Assembly (NCBI RefSeq): GCF_025847205.1
Contig: NZ_JAOYTH010000005.1
Span: forward strand, 62,001-126,000
Length of the DNA stretch: 64,000 bases
Direction: 5' to 3'
Origin: Pararhizobium sp. YC-54
GTDB taxonomy: Bacteria > Pseudomonadota > Alphaproteobacteria > Rhizobiales > Rhizobiaceae
In this document: piece after piece, positions 9,870 through 17,336 of the stretch
Position numbering within the stretch: position 1 is the stretch's first letter
Layout of the letters: each line of letters opens with the position of its first letter
The notes under the pieces: model-generated
The model's database searches: none
Told to the model about the DNA's origin: nothing
The model's input: the letters and a program-made list of their open reading frames with translations, nothing else
Translations under genes and position numbers: made by a program

Positions 9870-9905
9870 AAAATTGATGCCACCGACCCCAATGGAGGTT
9901 CCCTG

Positions 9906-10223
9906 ATGAAAACCGGCTCCGAGAAAATTGTCCGATTGGCGGAGCTGGAAATCGATCCGGTCCAGCTTGAGGACTATATCGCCCTTTTGACCGAGGAGAT
10001 CGAAGCCTCCCTGTCCAAGGAGCCGGGCGTGCTGATGCTGCATGCCGTGTCGGTCAAAGGCGCGCCTCAGAACATTCGTATCCTGGAAGTGTATGCCAGC
10101 CAGCAGGATTACGAAGCCCACATTCTAACGCCGCATTTCCTCAAATACAAAACCCTGACGGCAGGCATGGTGACGTCGCTCAACCTTGTCGATGTCGATC
10201 CCATCGCACTCTTGGCCAAGTGA
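9906..10223 (+). CDS. Antibiotic-biosynthesis-monooxygenase (ABM) domain small protein
   Basis: Cytoplasmic protein of 105 residues with the ABM-like ferredoxin fold pattern: first strand VRLAELEIDPVQLEDYIALL, helix ending SLSKEPGVLMLHAV, strand IRILEVYASQQDYEAHILTP and H-F at HFLKYKTL. Family members include quinol/hydroxyquinol monooxygenases and YgiN-like proteins that use no cofactor; the exact reaction is unknown. GGAGG at 9895 is well placed before ATG 9906. It ends 10 nt before the LysR gene, so the two are probably cotranscribed and divergent from mmsA. Confidence 0.8.
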   Translation: MKTGSEKIVRLAELEIDPVQLEDYIALLTEEIEASLSKEPGVLMLHAVSVKGAPQNIRILEVYASQQDYEAHILTPHFLKYKTLTAGMVTSLNLVDVDPIALLAK

Positions 10224-10233
10224 GGGTGGCCCG

Positions 10234-11115
10234 ATGAACTGGGATGATGTCCGCATGTTTCTGGCGGTTGCCCGCAGCGGCCAGATCCTGTCTGCCTCCA
10301 AGCGGCTGGGTGTCAATCACGCCACCTTGAGCCGGCGCGTCACGGCGCTGGAGGAAGCGCTGAAGACCCGGCTTTTGATCCGCCGGACCAATGGCTGCGA
10401 TCTGACTGCGGAAGGCGAAATCTTCCTGCATGCCGCCGAGCGGATGGAAACCGAGATGCTGGCCGCACAGGCGCAGATCGGCCGGATCGACACCGCGGTG
10501 GCCGGCACTGTGCGCGTCGGCGCACCGGATGGTTTCGGCGTCTCGTTTCTTGCGCCGCGGCTCGGGAAGCTGACGGCGCGGTTTCCGGAATTGCGTATCC
10601 AATTGGTGCCGGTCCCCCGCTCCTTTTCGCTGTCGCAGCGCGAGGCCGATATCGCCATTACGCTTGAGCGTCCGGAACAGGGCCGGCTGATATCATCGAA
10701 GCTGACCGACTACACGCTCGGGCTCTATGCCTCGCAGGATTATCTGTCGTCCCATGGAGCGCCCAAAACCGTCGATGATCTGAAGAGCCATCGCCGCATC
10801 GGCTATGTCGAGGACCTGATCTTCACCGCATCGCTGAATTTTACCGGCGAGGTGATGCGAAGCTGGGATGCCGCGTTCGAGATTTCCAGCGCCACGGGCC
10901 AGACCGAGGCCGTGCGCTCCAGCGCCGGCATCGGCATCCTGCACAATTACATCGCCCGCCAATATCAAGAACTGATCCGCATCCTGCCGGAAACGACGAT
11001 CCGCCGGGCCTATTGGACCACCTACCACGAAAGCGCCCGCGAACTCGTCCGCGTCCGCACCGTCGTCGATTTCCTTCAGGAACTGGTGACCGAGGAGCAC
11101 GGCATTTTCATTTGA
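10234..11115 (+). CDS. LysR-family transcriptional regulator (beside mmsA)
   Basis: Regulator of 293 residues: N-terminal winged helix (MNWDDVRMFLAVARSGQILS ... LGVNHATLSRRVTALEEALK) and a C-terminal periplasmic-binding-like effector domain (APDGFGVSFLAPRLGKL onward). The MNWDD start and HATLSRRV recognition helix are of the subfamily that often regulates a neighbouring dehydrogenase. ATG 10234 is preceded by GAGGGTGG; an in-frame ATG at 10186 would overlap the ABM gene. Likely targets are mmsA and its own operon, by divergent position only. Effector unknown. Confidence 0.87.
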   Translation: MNWDDVRMFLAVARSGQILSASKRLGVNHATLSRRVTALEEALKTRLLIRRTNGCDLTAEGEIFLHAAERMETEMLAAQAQIGRIDTAVAGTVRVGAPDGFGVSFLAPRLGKLTARFPELRIQLVPVPRSFSLSQREADIAITLERPEQGRLISSKLTDYTLGLYASQDYLSSHGAPKTVDDLKSHRRIGYVEDLIFTASLNFTGEVMRSWDAAFEISSATGQTEAVRSSAGIGILHNYIARQYQELIRILPETTIRRAYWTTYHESARELVRVRTVVDFLQELVTEEHGIFI

Positions 11116-11145
11116 AATCAGCTAATAATGTTTTCAATTAAATCT

Positions 11146-14100
11146 CTAACGACGTAACCCTGCCGCCTTTCCCACGGCCCGCAATACCGGGTGGTTGACA
11201 CGATTAAAAAATGCCAAGGGATTATGTTCATAGGAGAACCTTTCACCTTCGCTTAGGTGCCGCCTCAGTACCGGAAATGCCAAACCCAACACGGTACGCG
11301 CCCTTAACGACTCCCGCCCGGTTTTTACAGTTGGAAGCGTTCCATGATCGACAGTGCGGAGCCTTCCCCCGGTCGGCTCCCTTGCGAATTGGGAAGCGGT
11401 CCTTTCTTGAGAATTGTTCTCCTCCATTGATTTGCGCGACCGCGCCGCTTGGGCGCCTGCTATCCAGTAAGAAGGGGTTGTGCTGGGAATCGACTTTTCG
11501 AGGTGGGGGGAAATGAGGTAACGGCGTCGCGCACCGCTGAAACCATCATCCAACGGCTGGCCAATGAACAAAGCTGCATCTGCAGGTGCTGGAGTTGCTA
11601 GAAATGTTTTCATAAGGGCTGTCATTACGTCAGGCCGAAAATCAATAGTGGCGATGTTCGGTCCAAGCGTCCTGCAAACATCATCGGCGAAACATCTGGC
11701 TCCCTCATGCAAAGGAGCAACCAGATCAAGGCGCTGCTCCGAAACGGGATTGCCACCAAAATCGGGCTTGAACCCCTCTTCTTTGCGCTTGAGAGACACC
11801 ACGCTTGGAATGAGGTCACAAAGCATATGCTCCAGGACGAGCCGATTTGACAGGATGTGGTCGTCATCCGTGATTGTGCAATTTTCTGCGTAATACCCGT
11901 GTATGAAATGTCCCTGCGCGCGCCATCGTGATGCGGCTTCCAGTGTTGCGAAATAATAGCCCCTAAGCGGGCGGCCCAATAGATCTCCCAGGCTACCTTG
12001 CATATTGGCATTCCAGCCAACGTCCACGACGGCCTGTTTCTGCGAATCACCGAAGCTTAACGACTTGAGGTAAGCCTCATAAACTGAACGTTCCTGGGCA
12101 CTCTGTGAAAGGATGGTGCTCGAAAGCAGTTGCAAAAGAGCCATCAATTTCAGCTTCCAGTCGGGAACTGATTGGATGACGTCATCAACCCCGGTAAAAC
12201 CAGCAGTCTCTAGGTCCACCGGTTGGATGATATTCGACGAAAGCCCGAACCTGCCTTCCAACAAAGAACGGAGCGAAGCGTGCCGGTCAACAGTTTGGTT
12301 GGCCAGTTCAACGATGTCCTGAAACGACTTGAGTTGCGCGACACGGATGCATCGGCGAGAGCCGAAAAGATATTCGCTATTGATACCAGTTTTATTTTCC
12401 AGTTCGAGGCGGTCGAAGACGTCTTTGAATATCTTGCCCTCCCGAGAGAGGAAATACAAAGCTGAGACATTGTCTTCAGCTGCACGCTGTCTGATCCAGG
12501 ACACAAATCCAAGGACGAGAGGGCCGAGAACGCTATATCCCAAGAGCCACGGATCACCTTTCGCGATGCTGTCCGTCGATACCTGCTTGGGATCATCGAA
12601 TAGTTTATGTGCAATTGCCGATGCAATAACACTTCGTCCAAGTCCCGTGATCGGGGGACGCTTGCCAAATGTCTTCGAAAGATAGGCGTGTTTCCGCAAG
12701 TACTCTGTCGATTTAGGGATATGGAATGCCGTTATTCCTCTTTTTTCCGCCGGCTCGATATCTGTTTTCAGTGTATCGCCTACATGAATAATATCTTTGC
12801 TGTAGATCTGGCGCTCGTCGAGAATGAAATCGAAGAGAGAACCAGACTTTTTCGTCAATCCAATTTCAGTCGACAAATAAACTCTATCGACCTCGATAGT
12901 GTTTTTGGCCAGAATACCGTCAATCGCTTGCCGAGGAAGGTACATGTCGCTTGTTATGCAGACGAAAGTTCCAGTAGCGCGGGCGAGCTGCAGCATGTCG
13001 ATGCCAATCGGCCGAGGACGGCAAGCTCTGATTTCCAGCTCAATCTCCCTCCTCATAATTTGACTGCATAGTTCTTCGGGAAGATTTTCAGAAGTTGAAA
13101 GGCAGGCATATATCTCACTAAGGGTTATTTCTTCGCCCTTTGCCTCTGACCGCGCCCTGAGTTCGGCGGCCAAACGTTTTCCGGCCAGATCAAACGGGAC
13201 GAACTCCATTCGCGTGCGAACATCATGTTCCAGCAATTTATAAAGATCCGCAGGCGCCTCGAACCCGCGTATGACCAGCGTGTCAAAGAGGTCGAATGAG
13301 ATCAGCTTGGGCTGATGCTTTTTAATCAGGCCAGCGAACTGTTGCGCCTTGGACGCGGATGCCGGCTGAAGTTTGATGCCTTGGTACGTTTTGGCGATGT
13401 CGCGTTCCGTAAAGGACGAGAGCAGACTATCCTCGTACTGACTTTCTATATCCGTCAGACGCGGATAACGTTCCACTCCCTCAAATGTCTGTCGCGATCG
13501 CATCTCTTCGATGAGGCTAGTCAGAAATTTTGCATCATTGACGATTTTGCTCGCCAGAGGGGCCTGCCGACCGAGAACAAATGAAAGAACCCTGTTGCGT
13601 TCAATGGACGTTGTCAGTGTTTTTTGATCAAAGGGTTTGAGAAAGGTGTTTCCGATAACCTTGAGCGGTATATCCCAGATTAAACCTTGAATTCCAATTC
13701 CCGAAGAGGCGACGAGCAGTTGCGAGCACTGAGGAACGACGTGCTGGCTAACCGAAGAAAGCTTCTCGGTAGCGGGATCGTAAACCACATTCGGGAAATG
13801 CGTTTCTAAATAATTTACGAACTGAGGCGTCATTACCGTATCCCGGTAAAGGCGCGAAATATATTGAGTCACATAAACGGGTTCGCTTTTGGGCAGAGAA
13901 TCCAGCGCCTCGACGCAGAATTGCGCTTGGCTAACGAAGCCCGTATCGCTTCGGAATGCATAGTGCTCCGAAATTTGCAACGGAAGCAGACTGAAACTGG
14001 TTTTACCGATTCTGGCCAGCTTGTTTCTCACCGGAAACGGGTATCGTCGAAAGATCTCTCTCGCAGCAGCAGAGAACGAACTTGCTAAACCTGAATCTTC

Positions 14101-14619
14101 GCCAAATTTAATTATAGATTCGGCGCTCTTGTACAAAGTTCCTTCTTTGTACAAGCCTTCGTTGTCGAATGTAACTGTATGAGGGTAAGGGCTTCTACTG
14201 AATTGGCCTGGCATTTGATGGATAATCAGAGCATCCGGGTATAGCGCACGAAGGTATGGCGTTGGGGTTTCCCAGCAAAGTATAACATCTATGTATTCCG
14301 GGAGCTGAGGTCTCAACCAGGTTACAATTCTCTGACTGAGATCAGAACCGGTACCGAATTCATAGAGTTGCTGCGATGGATCGGTCCATCCGCCAACGAT
14401 GCGGGTAGCCTCCAGTGCATTTAACTCAATGAAGTTTGCTTTGAAATTCTTATCCCTTAGAAACGACGTGAAGGTGTCAGGGAACGCGATGTATACGGCG
14501 CAGCCTGACTCCGCGAGTGTTTTACCCTGCTTAAGCAAATGTCCGACAAAAGCATTGTAGCCGAAGTAAAGCTCGCCACCCTGAGTTGCCCACGGCGTCG
14601 TCCAAATCAGTAGATTCAC
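11146..14619 (-). CDS. 1157-residue multidomain protein: glycosyltransferase/capsule-like N-terminus, HAD hydrolase-like centre, conserved C-terminal domain
   Basis: Not assigned to a characterised gene. Residues 1-380 read like a glycosyltransferase B-fold or capsule-synthesis protein (start MNLLIWTTPWATQGGELYFG; LLVASSGIGIQGLIWDIPLK around 301-320, typical of a donor-binding half). Residues 439-635 are a HAD domain: SFDLFDTLVIRG (Asp443 nucleophile, Asp446), ITSDMY (Ser557), Lys589/590 and HVGDTLKTDI (Asp615, Asp620), all catalytic positions kept. Residues about 690-1000 contain ALYFLSREGKIFKDVFDRLE and QAVVDVGWNANMQGSL, a domain seen beside HAD domains in surface-glycan loci. Start is GTG 14619 with GAGGGGG upstream. 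The gene is clearly AT-richer than its neighbours, suggesting transfer; a methyltransferase gene follows upstream. Confidence 0.75.
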   Translation of the reverse strand: MNLLIWTTPWATQGGELYFGYNAFVGHLLKQGKTLAESGCAVYIAFPDTFTSFLRDKNFKANFIELNALEATRIVGGWTDPSQQLYEFGTGSDLSQRIVTWLRPQLPEYIDVILCWETPTPYLRALYPDALIIHQMPGQFSRSPYPHTVTFDNEGLYKEGTLYKSAESIIKFGEDSGLASSFSAAAREIFRRYPFPVRNKLARIGKTSFSLLPLQISEHYAFRSDTGFVSQAQFCVEALDSLPKSEPVYVTQYISRLYRDTVMTPQFVNYLETHFPNVVYDPATEKLSSVSQHVVPQCSQLLVASSGIGIQGLIWDIPLKVIGNTFLKPFDQKTLTTSIERNRVLSFVLGRQAPLASKIVNDAKFLTSLIEEMRSRQTFEGVERYPRLTDIESQYEDSLLSSFTERDIAKTYQGIKLQPASASKAQQFAGLIKKHQPKLISFDLFDTLVIRGFEAPADLYKLLEHDVRTRMEFVPFDLAGKRLAAELRARSEAKGEEITLSEIYACLSTSENLPEELCSQIMRREIELEIRACRPRPIGIDMLQLARATGTFVCITSDMYLPRQAIDGILAKNTIEVDRVYLSTEIGLTKKSGSLFDFILDERQIYSKDIIHVGDTLKTDIEPAEKRGITAFHIPKSTEYLRKHAYLSKTFGKRPPITGLGRSVIASAIAHKLFDDPKQVSTDSIAKGDPWLLGYSVLGPLVLGFVSWIRQRAAEDNVSALYFLSREGKIFKDVFDRLELENKTGINSEYLFGSRRCIRVAQLKSFQDIVELANQTVDRHASLRSLLEGRFGLSSNIIQPVDLETAGFTGVDDVIQSVPDWKLKLMALLQLLSSTILSQSAQERSVYEAYLKSLSFGDSQKQAVVDVGWNANMQGSLGDLLGRPLRGYYFATLEAASRWRAQGHFIHGYYAENCTITDDDHILSNRLVLEHMLCDLIPSVVSLKRKEEGFKPDFGGNPVSEQRLDLVAPLHEGARCFADDVCRTLGPNIATIDFRPDVMTALMKTFLATPAPADAALFIGQPLDDGFSGARRRYLISPHLEKSIPSTTPSYWIAGAQAARSRKSMEENNSQERTASQFAREPTGGRLRTVDHGTLPTVKTGRESLRARTVLGLAFPVLRRHLSEGERFSYEHNPLAFFNRVNHPVLRAVGKAAGLRR

Positions 14620-14909
14620 ATTTCCCCCTCAAGTTGAGAAATTCGCTGAAACTAATTTTTGAGCAATGTCGCCATAAAACGCCGTGGGTCCATCATGGCC
14701 TTCGCCTGAGCACCTCATATATACTGATACTCACTTATAGGGTGTAATTTTCTTTATGCAAGTAGCAATCAGGGCCGAGAAGACTAAGTCGGGCCGGAAA
14801 TAATTTGCGCAGCACGCTTCCAAAGACAGGGAAGCTGCTGCCGCCTTGCGGAACTGTCACCCTGAAAATTAAACTGGTCGTTCGCTTGTGGAGCGAAGCA
14901 CACTGCGGA

Positions 14910-15872
14910 TCAGGCCGTCGCCTCAACGAAAAGGGACATCTCAGGATCGGTTCTATCGAAAAAACGACCGTCACGTAGAATTGCCAAAGAACTCTGTTGG
15001 AAACCAGAAATCTTGACGGCTGAAAAGCCCGAACTCTTCAACAGAAGAGTGAGTTTTCGTGCGTTGAACCAATTGACATGGCCTCCCTCAGTTATGTTTA
15101 CGTCTCGCAACGAGAGCTCGCCTGCGGCATCAAACGCATCATAAAGGTCCGTGAAACTGTCGAGGAAAGTAACGCATTCCGCTGCGCTGAATGTCTTTGG
15201 GTTTTGTTTGTTTGTCAGAAGGCTGACCCACTCGACAAGGAAGGTGGCTGAAATTTCACGCTTCTCTCGTTCGGTAAGGCGCGCAGCAGGTTTTTCCAAC
15301 CGCTTCGTTTTGACAATCAGATAATGGAGGAAATACTGCCAATCCTGCGCGATGTAGGCATCTACCATGAGCGTCGCATCGGGGCAGACGATCCGAATCC
15401 TGCCGCCGGGCTCAAGCAGCCGTCTGGCTTCTTTTAGAAGGAATAGGACATCCTGCGGAAAAAGATGCTCGATGACATGGCTTGTGTATATGACTTTGAA
15501 AAATCCATCGGCCTCCTGCATTTGCTGGCCAGAGTATATGTCCCAATTGTAGTCTGCGCCCGGCTGCTCCACGCCGCGCCGCATTTCCGTCCAAGCGGTT
15601 GCATCGTCTCCGTACTTCTTGTCTGCAGTCCGCCACATCGGGTGACGAAATGAACCAGGGCCGATGTTCAGGAACGGCCGCCTTTCCAAGTCGGATGCGG
15701 AGTAGGCAAGCGCGTAGCAGTCGTCGTAAAAGCGCTTGGCAACACGGCTATCCACGATACTTTTCGCCGCGTCCCTCAAATGTTTGGCGGTCTGCTCCGG
15801 ATCGCGAACGATCTCGGCAAGTTTCTCTTCGGCAGCACTACTCACAATCGTTCGCTTGGCATTTGCACTCAT
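14910..15872 (-). CDS. Class I SAM-dependent methyltransferase (predicted)
   Basis: Protein of 320 residues. RRPFLNIGPGSFRHPMW (residues about 64-80) is the SAM-binding motif I variant, and IYTSHVIEHLFPQDVLFLLK ... LLEPGGRIRIVCPD (about 128-165) are the post-I/II motifs typical of glycan-cluster methyltransferases; it ends with a C-terminal extension after GGHVNWFNARKLTLLLKSSG. ATG 15872 has GGAGG at the ideal distance. It is 290 bp upstream of the 1157-residue gene on the same strand, with the same lower GC, so both probably modify the same cell-surface sugar. Substrate unknown. Confidence 0.8.
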   Translation of the reverse strand: MSANAKRTIVSSAAEEKLAEIVRDPEQTAKHLRDAAKSIVDSRVAKRFYDDCYALAYSASDLERRPFLNIGPGSFRHPMWRTADKKYGDDATAWTEMRRGVEQPGADYNWDIYSGQQMQEADGFFKVIYTSHVIEHLFPQDVLFLLKEARRLLEPGGRIRIVCPDATLMVDAYIAQDWQYFLHYLIVKTKRLEKPAARLTEREKREISATFLVEWVSLLTNKQNPKTFSAAECVTFLDSFTDLYDAFDAAGELSLRDVNITEGGHVNWFNARKLTLLLKSSGFSAVKISGFQQSSLAILRDGRFFDRTDPEMSLFVEATA

Positions 15873-16391
15873 TCCAAACCTCCAATGGGGTACACTCCAA
15901 ATTCAACTGTACAATGTACACAGGTCGGCACGGATAGTGAACTGCACCGGCTTACCCGGAGACCTTGACTCGTGAAGGCGGGGCAAGACGACGAACAAAA
16001 CTTTGCCCGGAAGTCCGTTTCCGCTGGCCGGATGCTGGCCGCGCAGCGCCATCGGCGCGTCAGCTCCTAATCGGACGCCAACTCTGCCAACAGAGATCGT
16101 CGGCCTTTTCCGAGGCACGTTTGAAGGAGGTTTGAATGAGACAATGCGAATCGATCGCAGTCAGGTGCTTCGGCACCCGGCGCACATATTGCCATGTGTC
16201 GCCCCGGCGCATGAGATAGCGCATGGGATCGAGGCTCGGCCGGTCTCAATAGGTTTTCGCGCCAAATACACATCCGATCAAAACGGCCATGCATGTATTA
16301 TGTCGTGAAAAGAATCGGCCAATGTCAAACAAGGCCTTCACGCAAGGTGATTTAACGCAATAAAATCAAAAAACTTGACTGTGGAGACAAA
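15873..16391. other. Gene-free region between the glycan island and tRNA-His
   Basis: About 520 bp between the methyltransferase start and the 3' end of tRNA-His. Short open frames exist on both strands but none has a convincing start or recognisable product. A TGTACA-rich palindromic patch lies at 15909-15921. No integrase fragment or duplicate of the tRNA 3' end was seen. Confidence 0.4.
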
Positions 16392-16468
16392 TGGTACGGT
16401 TGGGGGGTCTCGAACCTCCGACCTCAGGTGCCACAAACCTGCGCTCTAACCAACTGAGCTACAACCGC
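16392..16468 (-). tRNA. tRNA-His (GTG anticodon)
   Basis: The minus strand reads GCGGTTGTAGCTCAGTTGGT at the 5' end, an anticodon stem CAGGT/ACCTG with loop TTGTGGC (anticodon GTG), a T-arm GGAGGTTCGAGACCCCC-like, and acceptor 3' strand CAACCGT followed by A73 and an encoded CCA. The acceptor starts G1-U72. There is no encoded G-1 opposite C73, the universal bacterial histidine identity element; its loss with A73 is the known alphaproteobacterial variant. Confidence 0.96.
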
Positions 16469-16565
16469 ACAAAACAAAGCTGACGAAACAAAGTCGCGCC
16501 GCGCTTTCCGGGTCAAATACGGGCAGTCCGGATTTTTTGCAAGCCATAACTTGCCCGTAGATGTG

Positions 16566-16599
16566 AAAAAACCGGGTAAACAATTACCCGGCTCTTTTT
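16566..16599 (-). terminator. Bidirectional rho-independent terminator after the phasin gene
   Basis: Stem CCGGGTAA (16572-16579) / TTACCCGG (16584-16591), loop ACAA, six A on the left (T run for the minus strand) and CTCTTTTT on the right. It lies 37 nt past the phasin stop and can also shield tRNA-His from readthrough. Confidence 0.9.
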
Positions 16600-16635
16600 G
16601 GCATGCCGCACCGGCGATACCGGCGCTCGCAAAAA

Positions 16636-17085
16636 TCAGTTCTTCTTGAAGCCGGAGATGACCTTTTCGGCGGCATCCTTGCCGGGCTTCGTCACGGTTT
16701 CGGCAACCTTGCGGGTGGCCTCCTGCATCGACTTTGCCTGCTCCATGGCAAGCTCGGCCTGCTTGCGGATGAAGGCGGTCTGCAGTTCGAACAGTTCCGA
16801 AACCGACTTAACGCCGAGCAGCGCTTCCATGTGCGACAGCGAGTTCTCGGCATTGGTGCGCAGGGCGTCGATCGCCTTGAGGCCGAGTTCGACGGTGCCG
16901 GACTGCGCGCTTTCGATGGTCGCTTCAACGGTCTTCGTCGCGTCTTCGGCGGCGGTCTTCATCTTGGAATAGGCTTCCTTGGACTGGGCGGCACCCTTTT
17001 CAGCGAAATCGCGAAAAGTTTCGGTGACCTTTGCCGGGTCGAACGAGGCAAGCGAAAAGACGTCGTCGGTTTTCTTGGTAGCCAT
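16636..17085 (-). CDS. Phasin family protein
   Basis: Small amphipathic helical protein of 149 residues that coats polyhydroxybutyrate granules or assists carbon-storage metabolism. The composition (Ala, Lys, Glu, few aromatics) and the block LGLKAIDALRTNAENSLSHM, followed by LFELQTAFIRKQAELAMEQA, are typical of Phasin_2 proteins in rhizobia. ATG 17085 (MATKKTDD) has AAGGAG upstream; a longer open frame to 17346 is not coding. Monocistronic with its own terminator. Its presence agrees with acetoacetyl-CoA synthetase nearby, which also belongs to PHB turnover. Confidence 0.9.
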   Translation of the reverse strand: MATKKTDDVFSLASFDPAKVTETFRDFAEKGAAQSKEAYSKMKTAAEDATKTVEATIESAQSGTVELGLKAIDALRTNAENSLSHMEALLGVKSVSELFELQTAFIRKQAELAMEQAKSMQEATRKVAETVTKPGKDAAEKVISGFKKN

Positions 17086-17279
17086 GATCAGCGCTCCTTG
17101 GTTTCGGGCCCTCTCATGAGGCACCCATTGTGCGATGATGTCCATATAGGCGATTTCGTTGTGCATTGCAATATATTTGTGCATCGCAGCATTCATTAAA
17201 ATCACCGGCATTAACCTTCTGCGCCAAAAGGCCTGTGCGTCATGGTCAGCAAGCTGGACCCTTGGCGTCCCGGCGTCTA

Positions 17280-17295
17280 TTAATAGACTGTTAAC
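17280..17295. promoter_or_regulatory. Perfect CtrA-type binding site upstream of the histidine kinase
   Basis: TTAATAGACTGTTAAC matches the full CtrA consensus TTAA-N7-TTAAC with exact 7-nt spacing. It lies 42 bp upstream of the kinase ATG at 17337. CtrA is the alphaproteobacterial cell-cycle regulator that such kinases act on, so a feedback loop is plausible; binding is inferred. Confidence 0.65.
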
Positions 17296-17336
17296 AATCC
17301 CGTCCCCCGTGGCGGTTGCGAAAACCAGGTCAGCCG

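Noticed and set aside
15873..16391. Possible transposase or integrase remnant near tRNA-His
   Set aside because: No frame could be matched to an integrase or transposase motif, and no duplication of the tRNA 3' end was seen on the other side of the island.
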